A stretch of DNA of 64,000 nt from Andrena cerasifolii (Eukaryota; Arthropoda; Insecta; Hymenoptera; Andrenidae): the NCBI RefSeq assembly GCF_050908995.1, contig NC_135125.1:11991011-12055010 (forward strand), in the 5' to 3' direction. Position numbers and translations under genes: made by a program. Shown one piece after another: positions 1 through 13,200 of the stretch (positions within the stretch are counted from its first letter, which is position 1; every line of letters begins with the position of its first letter). The notes under the pieces were generated by a model. It was not told the origin of the DNA, ran no database searches, and was given only the letters and a program-made list of their open reading frames with translations.

Positions 1-486
1 CATATTAGTCGCGCGACCGGTCTAGGCGTACACACTTTAAGCGACATTCTTACGTACAAAGGCAGCGGGAGAGTGCGGTTTCGCCGCGCGGAAGATGGAA
101 GGAGGCGGATGCCGCCGTTTCGTGACGTCGCTCGTGATACGCGCGCACAATGCCATCGCACGCTAATTAACCGCTGCTTACACTCTGCTTGGAAATTGAT
201 TGACTTGCTGTCTTCGCGTGGAGGAAAGTTTGGTTTAAAGGGCCCTTGACAACCGCGAAATTGAAATTTTTCCTGTTGAAGTAGGGTAAGTGTGAGTATC
301 GCTGCGGAATTTTAAGGTAGGTTAACTTTAAAACCCTCGATACGGCGTTCGAATGAATGAAAGTTCCTCCTTCTTTTTTTAAAAGAAAGGTGGAACCTTA
401 ATAATTCCATAAAAAAATATGAGGGCGGGGTAATAAGCACAGTTAATTAAAAACACTGAGATTTGTCGGTCAATGTCATTGCAGGA
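1..486. other. Non-coding, nothing recognised
   Basis: Mixed-composition unique sequence. No domain-bearing frame, repeat or RNA gene seen. Confidence 0.5.
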
Positions 487-802
487 GTTACTGCGGACAT
501 GCATGCATTACTGCGTGCTAATTACTAACGAAATACCAGTTACTGCGCAGGTATTACTGCGGTCCGACGTCAGGCGAAACGTAATCTTAATACAAATATC
601 ACTTGTAGATAGAAAAATTATTTAACTTTCTTTATTTACTCAAATCACCAGGAATGAGTAATAATTTAAATCTTAGTAATTAGTAGTACATAGCTGTATT
701 TATTGCACCATCCGTATTTAAATGAATAGTAACTTTAATGCTATCAGGTCGGAAGAAGGGTTAGATTGCGCTGTCGTCGGTCCGCAGTAATACATGCACA
801 TG
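487..802. repeat. Inverted repeat around GTATTACTGCGG
   Basis: GTATTACTGCGGTCCGACGT at 551-570 pairs with the inverse at 771-793 (21 of 23 positions). An outer pair (CATGCATGCATTACTGCG at 499-516 with 783-802) overlaps the same right arm. TTACTGCG occurs four times between 487 and 560. Probably a decayed palindromic transposon. Confidence 0.45.
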
Positions 803-2829
803 ATGTAAAGTATTGCACCTAATACTGCGTTGAGAAATAAAAATTATAACTAAAATGTAGGTGACTGATTTACTGTTTTTCTGAAAAAATAACTCTTACT
901 CCATCGAGTAATAACGATGCATTACATGTATTACTGTTAGTAACAAAAATATAATTATTTTTCAAGTAGGTGTTCATGACCGCTATATTCGGAATCGACC
1001 GAAGTTTCGCCTTGGCGAATTTCAAACTACGATAAAAGCATTAATAATAACTTTGCTGTACATATTTATTAATAATTATCTGTAATAGGGTTTAAAATAA
1101 TTTTATCAAAAATTTTCAAGAGATTATGTACTTTCCAACATTAAATATGATCTGCTTTAGAATATCCGCAGTTTCAAATACCCCCACCTACCCTAGCGTA
1201 ATGTCTACGTGAACGAAACTGAGCATCAGATGGCTGTTGTATTATACTTCAATTATGTCGATTAGTAGGGAGGCTCACCTATCGACGAGAATAATTTGCA
1301 TGAAAAAAGGGACCAGTGAAATTATTGTTTCGCGAGGAAGATCATAATAACAAGGAAACGACCGGCAATTACAAACAAACGGAGCGATAAGAACGGTTGG
1401 GAGCGAGCAGACGCTGCAATTCGCCCCGTAAAGGGCGCTGCAAAGCCCGCGAATGGAACCCTGTTATTACGGCCGTCCAGATGAGATTCAACTTCGAGAT
1501 GCGTTACGATTTCATGAATGAATTATTATTAATTACGCAATGCCGTTTATTTTCGTGGCACCGGTTCCAGCGCACTTTCTCCGGCGCGATAATTAGGGTG
1601 CGCGACTGCGCGCGATCACCGCCCCGATAGCCATGCCCCGCTCGTAATTATAAGAAACGGATACATCGCGGTGCCCGCTGGAACCCTTCGCTTCCTCTCG
1701 GCTTGTTAAACGAGCGTCTGGAATCGCTGAAAAATTGCGAAACCCGAGAGTCCAGCCCTGCTCGTGCAGGCGAGCGGTTAATGAGATCGATGGATAAAGA
1801 TGAGTCGACAATGTATAGCGTAAGAAGGGGGGAAAGGCGAAAGTCACTTTGGCCCTCCATCAACTATAAAACACGAACACTGTTACCCAGGATTTCAGTT
1901 GCACCGGCGAGGGAACAAAGGCGGCGAAGGTATTGCGTGGTCGCATTCCTTTTGGCGCCTTTTTATCTCGTCCTACCGATTATTATAAGAATGGACGGCA
2001 GTGTTGGCGCGAACAGAGTACGTAGAACGCTGGAGTCTCGTGCAATCATAACGGTACTTCATCCACTCCTCGCCTTCGATCCGCGAGCACGTATCGGCGC
2101 GAGCTAGATCGCGCCGCTCGGTCGTTCCGAGCGCATTGATTGTACGAACTGCGCGAAAAACCGCAGAAGCGTTCCGCGGTTCCGAAAAAGAGAACGGTTG
2201 AAAATCAACGGATGCCATGACTAATCCGCAGCCGGTGTACCGCCGTCGCGAATCCATTTCAACGTTGCGATACCTGCCGGTTAATTTCCCGAAAAGCGGC
2301 CTGCGGAGATCGCTCGTCTGGCCTTCGGCGGCTGGCTCGAAAATTTGAAAGCTTCGTTGCGAAACGCCACCGCCGGAGGATCGATCCGAGGTCGATACGC
2401 CGTTGATTGAATATGAATCAACGTCGACGCGTCGCGATCGACTCGCCTCCTCCTTTTTCCCTCGCCCGATCCACCCTCCACCTCATCCCTCGTCATCGAT
2501 TCGATAAAACAGTTTCCCCGCCCGAGCTTCGAGTAGTTATTCAGCCGCGGCGGTAATCGTCCGCAACGTTAATGCAAAATCGGAGACGGAGAAGCGCAAT
2601 TACTGCGTTTCACGCCCATCATTGCTGGCCCCTGCCACGATCGACGACCGGCGAAATTAAGAGAAGACTTATTGCGCTTTGCGAAACGTCCCGGGTCATC
2701 GGTCCCCTCGATTCTTCATCGCTGGCCCCTTCTTCACTCGTGACCCCTTTCGAAACTTCTTACACCGACGCCACGTGATCGTCGTTCACAGTTAAGGAGG
2801 GATTCTCGACTAACAAACCCAAAAGTAAC
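803..2829. other. Non-coding, nothing recognised
   Basis: AT-rich to about 1150, then CpG-rich. Overlapping frames at 1.6-2.3 kb occur on both strands and have no family features. Confidence 0.5.
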
Positions 2830-3395
2830 TGATGTTTAAGAATCTTTTTTGAAAAAAAACTGTTAGTCATATTGGATTAAACTTTTTTGGGACATAGGGA
2901 GGCATCTTTAAATTCCTTTTTAATATTTAGTAATTATTGTGGAATCTTGTCAAAGAAAATAGAAGTTTCTTAAAGTTAGTTAGTTTACGCTGGGCTTGAT
3001 CCACTTTAAAGAAAAAAAAGTGAAAAATTGAAAGAATTATAGCGGTTGAAAAAAAAGTTTTTTCCTTAGACAATTTTTTCATATTATTCTTTATATCGAC
3101 GAAAAAAGTATTATAAATAAAAACTGAAATTCAAATTATAAGTCCAGTCCCAGCGTATATTATTTAACTTTAAGATTTTTTTTTTCTTTTTGCAATCAGA
3201 TGACTGCGACAGGTGCTACACCTGACGCCAACATCGTCGAAGAAGTTAACACGATTCCACAATAATTAATAAATAATAAGAAGGATCGACACAAAAAAAT
3301 CTACAAGCTTAAAGATGCCTCCTTATATCCCAAAAGAGTTTAATAAAATATTAAAAGTAGTTTTTTAAAGAAAAATTCATAAATTTCGAAGCTCC
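2830..3395. mobile_element. Diverged fold-back element
   Basis: Two AT-rich arms are inverted copies. GGGACATAGGGAGGCATCTT at about 2889-2908 pairs with AAGATGCCTCCTTATATCCC at about 3311-3330. Further inward AATTATTGTGGAATC pairs with GATTCCACAATAATT, and TTTACGCTGGGCTTGA with an AGTCCCAGCGTATA segment. Arms of about 180 bp with indels; no TSD identified and no coding. Confidence 0.65.
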
Positions 3396-6056
3396 GTTAA
3401 TGGTATGGGCTTCCAGGCCACTAGAGCCGCAGTAGATTCGGATGGGTATAGTCAGACGCTCCGGCGCGTGGCTGCCCAATTTGACATTCTCTACTTGCCG
3501 TCACAGTCGGCTCGGTCCTCCGGTTAGTAGATTCGGGCTACGGTCAGACGATACAGCTGACGATTTCATAATTACATATAATGCGAACCGACGCGGTGGA
3601 CAGGGAACACGATTGTTTTGACTCGCTGAAAGGTTCGTCCTCGTTCTTGCAGAGGCGAGCGGCGGGCCATTCGCGCCGAAATAACCGAAACAGGTTTCGC
3701 GACTCGCACAAGCGATCCGTGTTGTCCGCTTGTCGCTGGCTCCCCCTTCGTCATGTCCAATCAGTCAGGCGCAGAAAACTGCGAAGACCCGAGTTGAGGA
3801 AGGCCACGGTCCCCACGGCGCGGCGCCGCCTTCCACACGGCCGGAAGGAGCTTTCGAACTTTGTGCTCGTTTTTCGAGCAAGATGTTACCTTCGTGCATT
3901 ATTTATGGGCCGCATTATACTTTCATGCGGTTATTTCCAATTAACGCGTGCACCAGTCGGCCGCGTTTAAAGGCTTCTTTTATGGGAACATGTTGCTCCG
4001 GGACGAGCAGTCGAGAGTCGCCGCATCGTGCATGTACCAGTCGGGTTTTATCTTCAAGGACCGTGTGCCCCGTACCAAGTATTAAATGCAGTTAAACCTG
4101 GCACATCCGAGCACTAGCGGCGGCTCGAAAAGGAAAGCTGATACGGCAGAGGCACAGCGAGTGATTCGGCACCGACGCGACGGAGACGACAGAGACGAGA
4201 GCAGGGAGAGAGGAGTAATTGAACGCTGAAGACAGGATTAACGTCTCGTTAACGCGCTAAGACGCTGCGATGCCGAGACGACGACAAGATCCGCGGGAGG
4301 AAGGCGGAGGGAGGAGGAATAAGGAGGACGGAGGAGGAAGAAGGAGGTCTCGACGAAGAATGTTGAGGAAGGACACGGCTGGCGCAGCTGCGGTTTGCTG
4401 GGCCGCGGACCCGGAAAGAGAGCCTCCCATGTTGAACCATAGAAATTTATGGAGGTTCGATGAAGCCGTGGGCCGCGTCCGGAACGACGATATCCGAGCT
4501 GGCAGTTCACAAATCAGCCGCCCATTCTCGCTTAACTCGCTCGTCCCTCCGCCACTCTACACGCGTTACTTTGTCACCCAGCCCCATTCTTACACCTTCG
4601 TCCGCTGGTTCTTTATCTGCCCCGTTGTTCCGTCCATTCTGCCTCCACCTTCGTCCGATTCCACTCGACCGGTGTAACGCCTTTACCGAGAACGTCCGTC
4701 GATTCCAACGAATCCACTCGACGTCTCGATGCATCGCCAACGAGCCACCTCGCGCTGCCATTTTCTTTTCCACCCGGCATAGACGTCTCCTTGCGCAATC
4801 CGGGGTTCGCGGAATCCGTGAGATCGAAGGGTCGACGACACGGCGGAATCGTAATCCACCTAGCCGTTACCGAATCTTCCAAGCAGCGGGTAATTGCCTG
4901 TGCTTCTGATATCCAGCAATTACCCCTCGTTTTACACCTGTAAAACATCGAAAGTATAGAAACGGTACCCGGGGCGCCACAGGTATCCCGGCGCAACAGG
5001 AAACGAGCCGGGAGGCTCGTAAAACAGCGACTATCGGCCGGGTAATAAGGCAAAATCGCGGCAAGAGACCCGAGCCGAAAAATCCAGAGCTACGTAGCGT
5101 GGCGACGTCGGTCCAGCGTCGACGCTGCGATCTAATTGCCGGTAGACGTGGTGCAACGTCTCGCTGCAACGTGTCCCCCTTTTTTTTCTCTATCGTTTCC
5201 CTCGCCTCCCGGTGCACTTTAGCGGGGAAGAGAGCCGCTATCTGCGTTCACGGTTGAACGGGCGCGGGTGAAAAGTACGCGCGCAGCAACCTATAATTAT
5301 TCCAGCAAAATGCCAATTGGTTAACCGTACATCCGATATATCCAATCGAGCGGTGGTGACGAACCGACGGGAAACTTGTTCGCGTGCACGCGGGGCCGTT
5401 CCACGCGCCCGCCTCGCGATCGACCCGCACGACCACCGTAGCGAACACCGTTTAACCCTCCTCGCATCTTCCGCTAGGATAATTGCACATCTGGGATGAT
5501 GAATGGGGGCGACGCGAGGCGTAACAATGTTTGCTGTGATAAACGCCGCGGTTAATTAGCGCGGCGGTGGTAATCGCGTTGCGTAATTGACAGCGATGAA
5601 TGAAAGTGGTCGGGTCTCGAAACAGGAATAGGTGCGACAGAATTGAAGTTCGAAATTCGGGAGATGGATGTTGCGCCATAGGTTAGAAAGCGTTTATCCG
5701 AGGCATCCCGAGAGGCGTTGCGCAACCAGCGAATGAAATTCGTTAGAGGACGATTTTTAATCGAGCCTGCAGCTTTTACGAAGTACATGTGAAACGTTCG
5801 TTATATCAGCGCAATAAAACTGGGACGCGCCCGATAATAACGGCCGGATTTCTTCCTCGTTTTCTCCTTTGTGGCAACTCGGTGTGCCCGAAAGCGACGT
5901 CTCCGGATCTCGTGCTTCCAGATATTTATGTAACCCTCGAGACGCGGATCTCGCGGACAACGCAGGGCCGAGCCGTGCTAATTAACAACTCTGTCGATGA
6001 AGAAGACCAGGGCCGTCGAAAGTTCCGATGTCTGGTTCCTCGCGGACCCCGGCCAA
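3396..6056. other. Non-coding, CpG-rich
   Basis: Many overlapping frames on both strands without motifs. A purine-rich low-complexity stretch lies at about 4295-4360. Confidence 0.5.
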
Positions 6057-6059
6057 TTA

Positions 6060-6935
6060 GGGGAGTCCGGGGTAAAGTGAGCTCGAAAAACGTTTGAAGT
6101 CGAATAAAAACTTTTCCTTTCAATAAAATTGCGTGGAAATAGATTTATAATATAATTTAAACATTACTGTTGGTAAATGACGAATAGAAATAATTAAAAT
6201 AAACTTAGAGTATATTAAAATTCAACTTGAAAGAAATTATGCAAGTGGTATCACTTTACACCGTGTATGGGGTAAAGTGAACTCCTATCCGGGGTAAAGT
6301 GAGGTGCAACAAAATAAGAACTTTAATTAAGGATATAGGTAAATATTAACCCCTTGCGCTGGAATGACATGTTTAGCAGCGCAGCTTCTGGCTTTTTTGC
6401 ACCGTGGTTGTCAAACACTGTGACAGATTTTTCATTTTTTTGGATTAGTTTCTGTTCCACCACGCCGCGTGGTTTTCTAGCCAGCTGACAGGTTAGGATA
6501 TTGCGCACATCACTTGCGCATTGGTTCTTAGCAGCCATTTGCAGCTCAGTTTACCCCGGTCACTGTACCCCGAATATGTACTCAGTGGAAAATTAATTCT
6601 TTAATAATGTTAGGATTAATGTTTTCGCAACCGCGTGTACGTGTATGTTTATAAGCTTCTTTTAAACACGCAGTAAAAATTTGGAGTTAAAATAACACAT
6701 TTATGACTCATTTATCCGAAAAGCTAAATAGAAAAGAAAACCAATCGGAAGTCTCTAAAAATTAATTTCTAACTTTTTAAATAAATTTACATTTTTCGAT
6801 ATCTGAATGTGCATAATTGTCATTCTTATATTACATACAGTTATTACGTCACCAAAATTTGTAAATATATTCTGTTGTTAAAGAACAAATTAAAGAAGCT
6901 CATTTTACCCCGAGGTTCACTTTATCCGGTTTCCC
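6060..6935. mobile_element. PIF/Harbinger-like TIR element with repeated GGGGTAAAGTGA
   Basis: Left end GGGGAGTCCGGGGTAAAGTG; the right end inward is GGGAAACCGGATAAAGTGAA. TTA flanks both sides (6057-6059, 6936-6938), the TWA-type TSD of Harbinger elements. The terminal motif recurs inside at about 6270 and 6293, and inverted at about 6551 and 6905. The AT-rich interior has no convincing transposase; a 71-aa minus frame (6538-6323) shows no motif I know. Confidence 0.55.
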
Positions 6936-7699
6936 TTACACTTTTTCCCTTCTCTTCCTTCCCTTTACACTTTAGGCAAAGCAGAACAAGTAACAAGTCC
7001 AAGAATACTCATCGAGGCGGGTTTATAATTGACTTTTCTTGAAGCTGCGAGATGAATTTCATTTTTCGGAGCTGACTGAAAGGATCACAATAGATGTCGG
7101 CCTCTGCGGATTGGTTCGCCGCACCTGACCCGCAGAGACTTGGACGAGGAAGAGGCTCCAGTGGCGGGGCTCGCGGTGAACGGAAGTGCGGCTACCCATT
7201 AGCTATTCAGTCGCTTTCAATCGGCCATTATTCATCCTGTTAATCGGGCAGCGTCGCGGCGTGGCGAGCGCGTACGTATCGCCTCCCTTTCGACGCGAAC
7301 CAACCACGGGCCGATGGAAAGAAATGACCTTCCTTCGATTACCGCTTCGCGCCGGTGATTTCGATGCAAAGTATCGGTGCACCGCGTAGCTTTCCAACGG
7401 CAGCTGCTCTCCGATCGGTTCTAATGGATTTAGAAATCGATGACATGAATCGAGCCCGGTGAGAGGAACAAGGAACAGCAACGAAACCTGAACCCCTCTA
7501 CTCTTGCTACAGAGATTTCGATGATTCATCGTAAAATGAGCTATCATCCTCTCGATTACACATAAACGCTACAAACCCTCGCAGAAACTCCTCTACGTCT
7601 CTTCGTTTCCTTCGAAGGTCTGGATTACCAGCACTTGCTAGGAATAGGGTTGCAAAGGGTTGAAATGCAATATCGATACTCCCCATGTGCTACAGGCAA

Positions 7700-8898
7700 C
7701 CTGCCAAAAGGATCGGCCAAAGTAGCGTGGAGCCGAGGCACGGAACAAAGCGATCTGGTGCGTTGCACCGACAGAGTGCAGTCTCCGGTGCAGCGTCGCG
7801 GAGTGTGTTGCACTCGGTCCGAGCGGAGAGGCGTGTTTCGTGTGCGTGCACCTTCGGTGATCAGCAGCCCCTCTCTTTCTCTCGCCGCGTGTTCTCCTCG
7901 ATCCTCGTCTGGCCGCGCTCACGGTGAAAGTGAGCGCATTCCATGGCCACCGCGACCACGCCCGACCAACACACTCTCGCCTGGTCGCTCGCTCGCTCGC
8001 TCGCTCGTTCTCTAGCGAAAGATCTGCGAGAACGCGGGGCCGAGCGGAGCGGAGCTGATCCGCGGGAGAGTGTCCGTGTGCCCTGTGCTCGTCGTGCCCG
8101 GTGATCGTCGGTAGGAAATTCTCCTGCGCCGCGATAGTGTGCTGGTTCACTCGGTTGCTCCACGCTCCATCGGGGTCCAGGACGGGTTTCCTATTTGCGC
8201 CAAGACCACCTAGGCGATATGCGTTTGGGGCGCCCTCATCCAGTTCACCGCTGCTCCGATATATTATTTTTTTCCCCCCAGTCCGCGGACCGTTCTCCTG
8301 CTTGCTGTTTCACATCTGCGTGCCATCGAGAATATGCACCGTTCCTGCCGTTGTCCTTTTACTCCTGCATTGTTAATTTAAGACGCGCGCCGAGAGTGTG
8401 ACGCGAGGGTGGTCGGGATTGAATCGTGAAGGAATCCTGACTCCGCCACGGCATCCTCGATCCTCTTCTTCGCGCGTCCCGCCTTATCCGCCTGTATCTT
8501 TCTGTGCCTCCTCCTCGCCGCGCGTTCTCCGTCTCCAACCCCGTCCACGTTCGCCCTTGTAGCCGTCTTTTTCGTGTCATCCAGCCTCCCGCCGCAATAT
8601 ATCTTCCTTTCGTTCCGCGAGCGTATTGAGAGATTAAACGCTATCTGTACCGGCCGTATTTATGTTCCGCCGGGATACACGGAAATATCGGCATTTTTCA
8701 CGGATCCCCGTGTACCCCTCGCGCTGCTCGGACCACCACCAGCGCGATACACCACGGCCGGTGTCCGCTCGTCCGAGTTTCTCCGTTGTCCTTTTAATCG
8801 GTCGCCGCGGCCGGCGTTATCGCCCGTTTTTCTGGCCGATCGAAGCTCGTATTAGTAGAAAGTCGGGACCATCGAGGCCGCCTCGTAAGTCCGCCACG
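7700..8898 (+). other. GC-rich stretch, possible 5' UTR exon of a plus-strand transcript
   Basis: CpG-dense sequence with a (CGCT)n run at about 7985-8007, ending in a consensus donor CACG|GTAAGTG at 8898/8899. Open frames here are numerous and overlap on both strands, as expected from GC richness, and none shows a domain. A non-coding first exon is one reading; no downstream coding exon was found. Confidence 0.2.
7985..8007. repeat. (CGCT)n microsatellite
   Basis: Five consecutive CGCT units followed by CGTT, inside the GC-rich stretch at 7.7-8.9 kb. Confidence 0.85.
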
Positions 8899-9826
8899 GT
8901 AAGTGAAATATGACCGTCCGCGCGCAGACCAACCTGTCTGGCACATCTTTTCTGCGAGCTCTGCTATAGAACTTCCAAAACCCACGCAACCCAACTTCCA
9001 CGCGATACAATCTTATCGACCAAACTTTCAAAATACATTTCTACCAGGACTTGCTCTTTTCAATGTAGAGATCAGCTCGTTTAGCCTGAGACACTTTAGG
9101 TGAGGGATCCGTTTGCCTTTTAACTTCGAGGCTACCGAGTAGTTTCATCTTCTATTACGTTTTTGGGTGAGGTGAATTTTGTCTACGGGAATGTTTACCA
9201 ATTTCAGGTGAACTTGTAAGGGACCCAGATTTAACGAAAGCTGTTTTATGGACTCGCTAAACGATTATCCGTCTCCGGTGGAAACGTTTAGGATTTATTA
9301 ATTACAAGTGATTTATCGCGGCGCGTTTTACGACCATGTACAGTTACTCTCTCCCCTCGCGGATGGATTTTCAGCGGCGGCTATTATCGACACTCGGGCT
9401 CGAGCTCCGACACTATCCGGCCCGACTATCAGAAATTTATATCGTACGTATGCACGCTTACGTATTATTGCTCCTTTTATGCGCCGGTTGTGTAATTACC
9501 CTGCACTGTTATAATTAGAAAGCAACGGCCGTAGTACGCTAGGCACACACAACCGTTAGAAATGCTCGTTGCCCTCGCGGCTAGCCAGGCCTTAATTATC
9601 ACCTCCTCTCACAAATTGGTGCTTTTTTAGTTGCTTTTTTAACGATCGCGGAACCGATGGACCAGTAGCCCGCCCGATTCGCGTCCACCCGCCACGGCGG
9701 AAACACTGTTACGCAGACAGAGTTTTGGGTTTAGGCGATGAAGCAGGTGTCGATGGAGTGCGAGCTTTGATCTCCAGTTGACTTTTTAAAGAAGAGACTG
9801 AAAGAGAGAGAGAGAAAATAAATAAA

Positions 9827-10215
9827 CGACCGAAGGGATAATTTATGTTATTTTAGTTTATTTATTTTAAATAAATAAATAAAAAATAAAAGGAATGAAG
9901 AACAAGGGGATAATTTATTTTATTTTATTCATTTTAAATAAATAAATATATAAAAAATTAAAATAATGAAGACCCAGGGGATATTTTATTTATTTTAAAT
10001 AAACAAATGAAAATTAAAAAGGAAGAACGAAGGGATAATTTACTTTATTTTACTTTATTTATTTTAAATAAATAAATAAAAAATAAAAGAAATGAAGAAC
10101 AAGAGGATAATCCATTTTATTTTATTTATTTTAAATAAATAAATAAATAAAAAAATGAAGACCCCAGGGATATTTTATTTTATTTTAAATAAATAAATAA
10201 AAAAATAAAAATAAA
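9827..10215. repeat. AT-rich tandem array with higher-order (ABCABC) structure
   Basis: Six units of 56-74 bp, each a G-rich head (GAAGGGATAATTTA-like) followed by TTTATTTATTTTAAATAAATAAA-type palindromic AT sequence. Heads occur in the order CGAAGGG, ACAAGGGG, ACCCAGGGG and then CGAAGGG, ACAAGAGG, ACCCCAGGG, so a three-unit block of about 197 bp is duplicated. No coding. Confidence 0.85.
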
Positions 10216-13200
10216 TAATGAGACATTAACGTTTGATATTGAGGAAATTTAGATTTCAAGGGCTGTAGTGGAAATATTTTTCTTATCAATCCCCTTTTAC
10301 ACCTCTTTCAGGCCAGCACTCGTGTCTGAACGGAGAGGAAGGGTTCGAGCTTCCCCAGAAAGTAACAATGCCAGCGATAATGCCTTCCTCTTCCTCCATG
10401 CAAATGTCAAGAACGCCTCGGCTCGAGCGGCAAAAGGCAACTTAACGGTGTCGAATCCAGAACAAAGGATCGATCAGCAGGGTCCCGCGGGGGCAAGGTC
10501 GCCGTCCAATTTCTCGAATCGATGGCGGAGGCCTGCACCTCGGCAGGGAGGGGCGAGAACGCGCGAACAGGACCGTTGTTCTGGACGTAACGGAGGCGCG
10601 CCAGGAGCATCCTCCGCGAAGAACCGCAAGCGGTCAGCTACGTTCAAGCACGCGATAGAATAGCACGGAGGACGAAAGTCTTCTCGCTAACGGTAGCCGG
10701 TGCGAGAGCATCGCGAGGTTTGACTTGATACAGTTACGCCAACAGCAGCTATAATTTCCAACGGCTCCAAAAGGTGTGGCAAGACGCGCAGGATTCACGT
10801 TCAGCGAGAGGTCGAGGGCGTAGTAACGAGTGAAACGTTCGGGAGGGACTCTGCCTCGCTTGGAGGATCGAGTGGCCTGGAATTTCAGCGACTCTGCCCC
10901 TGGGACCACTTATGCACCTGCCTTAATCGGGCAAATCAATATCCTCCGATAGTTTCTTTAGAACAGTGCAGAATTAATGTTTCAATATCAAGGGTAGCAG
11001 TTTCTTTTTCGCGACGCGATCGCGCAGTAATAAAACGTAGATAATAATTGAACATATTTGCTCAGGCAAAAAAATTGCATCGTTACCCGTGCTGGGGATA
11101 TAATAACTCAATCTTCCACGATTCATTAATCGATTAAGGAATCGTTGCTAATCGTCGCGGGGAAAACAAGCTCGTTCATCCTAGCGTGAATCAGTGCAAA
11201 ATGGTCGGCAACAGAAAGAAGACTAGAAATAATTCGCCAATGAATCGTGTTACGCGATCCCTCGTTCGTGTAACAGTAATGTCGGCCTGGTCCCGAGGCA
11301 GAAAACATTTCGTGGAGCGATCTACTTTTCACGGTCTATCGATCGGAAATCTTCCGTAATCGCGTGGTTGATCGAGAAGGGAGGAGGACAGGCCCGACCT
11401 TCCCGCTGAGCTTGGCGCGCGCTTAATTTCACTTTCGCAATGGCAGCTCGATTAATCGTCGAATTTCGAGGCCGCCCTGTTGCACCGTCCTCGGGGGGGG
11501 GGGGGCAGCAGTGTGCCGAGCCTCCTTTTCCTCAGACAAAACGCGCGCTACTTTTAGGGAATTTGAATGTTTCAACGTAAATTCACCGACGTCATTCTTC
11601 AAAGGTAGGGGGTGTCTTCGTGGAAATTTTTCGCAGATGCTTAACGAGGCGGGAAAACAGATCTGGCACGGTGCGGTGGAAGAAAATCACGGGAAATGGA
11701 CGCGGGGACGTGGTCGTGTAATCGACAGGAACGCTCGCGATGGAAATACCAGGTCGGCCGTCCGGATTGGTTGAGATAGGATCTCTCGAAGCGTTTCGAG
11801 GATTTAGCAAGCTGCCGGGAGACTTTCGTTCCGGTGCCCTACGAACACCCACGTAAGGTAACGCGGCGGTGTATCGATAGGAGAGGGCACGGTACCATAG
11901 ATCGAGCCAGCTATCGACACGTTTCGAGAGGAGCACGGAGAGGCATGGAAACAGACCCAACACACGTACACGAGCAGCACGTTCAAAACGCTCGCAGGTC
12001 TCTGGCTCGTGTACGTGTGCCTAGCTAACGTGTACACAGGACTTACAGTCCAGGGCGTGGTCGGTTTATGTAAGGCGTACACGTTTTTTCGTCACCCGTT
12101 TCGCGGTCCTCGATTTATCTCCGCGCTACTCCCGCGCTTCGTCCCGGCTCCGCTTCACCTAACGAGCCTCGTTAACGACAGAATTGCCCTTCTTTCCCTT
12201 TTTTACCCTCTGGGAAAGATTGAAAGGAGAACGCATCGATTTGTAGGCCCTGATTCGCGCCAGAGAACTCTTTCGTTCAACCTAGCAGAGATCCTTGGCG
12301 AGATTTGCTAGAAAAAAAAAGAAACGTGGCAATCGAAACGTTTGACAGTGACAATTCTGCGGTTTCGAGGTCTACGTGGATGATCCTGGCCGCCACGATT
12401 TCCACGAGACGAAAGAAACTGGTTGACATTTCCGACGGCACGGATGTCACCGGTCCCCCATGTGAATGGGATGATCTTCGTTCGCCGGCTCGATTCATGG
12501 GCTCCCCTGACATTTTGCTCGTTGATAAATGTGGAGGAGGCCGGGTGATCGTGTGTCAGGTACTACGGTGCACGCGCGCGTATATCGTGCTCCTCTACCC
12601 ACGATCGTTTCCCCTTTGATCCTTCCCTCGGCCTGCGAAAAGAATCGCCCAACGTCGAGAGGCGAAATTCTGCTCGTGATTTGACGGAGCACTCTCTCCC
12701 GCGTTGCGCAATATAAATTTCCACCGAGCAATCCGAGCTATCTCAATTTTTCTGCTTCGATCCCACCGAAAAAATCGACCGAAGCAAATTCTGGAGCGAG
12801 TTGAATTCTAATTTCCATTTAATCACCTCTGCTGCCTCGTTCTGGCTAGAATGCCAGGGATTCCATGAAACGCTTCGTATCGACAAGGCTACCGTCCTCT
12901 CCGCCGGAGATTTATATCCCGACAACGTCGCTCGACTTTATCTGATCCGTCGACTTCAGCCCTGAGTTTATATCCCTGCTACCGATGTCATCGTCGCCGG
13001 CCGGATCGGCGTGGCTTGGCGCGGGGCGGCGACGCTCTCCGTGTGTGAATGGGACGATCTCTCTCGCTGCAGAATCTGATTCATAGCGGAGGCTGACATT
13101 TCAGTTTCGACTCGCGCAACGCCGTCCGTGTGCTCGCGCGCTCCACACACGCGTGCAGCGGAGCGTTCTCCACCCAGAGCTCGGTCTAATCCCTCGCGGT

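Noticed and set aside
7638..8163. 170- and 100-codon minus frames in the GC-rich block
   Set aside because: Both strands are open here because of base composition; no motif.
9827..10215. Regularly spaced repeat as a CRISPR array
   Set aside because: Units are adjacent AT-rich near-palindromes without unique spacers, in a eukaryotic genome.
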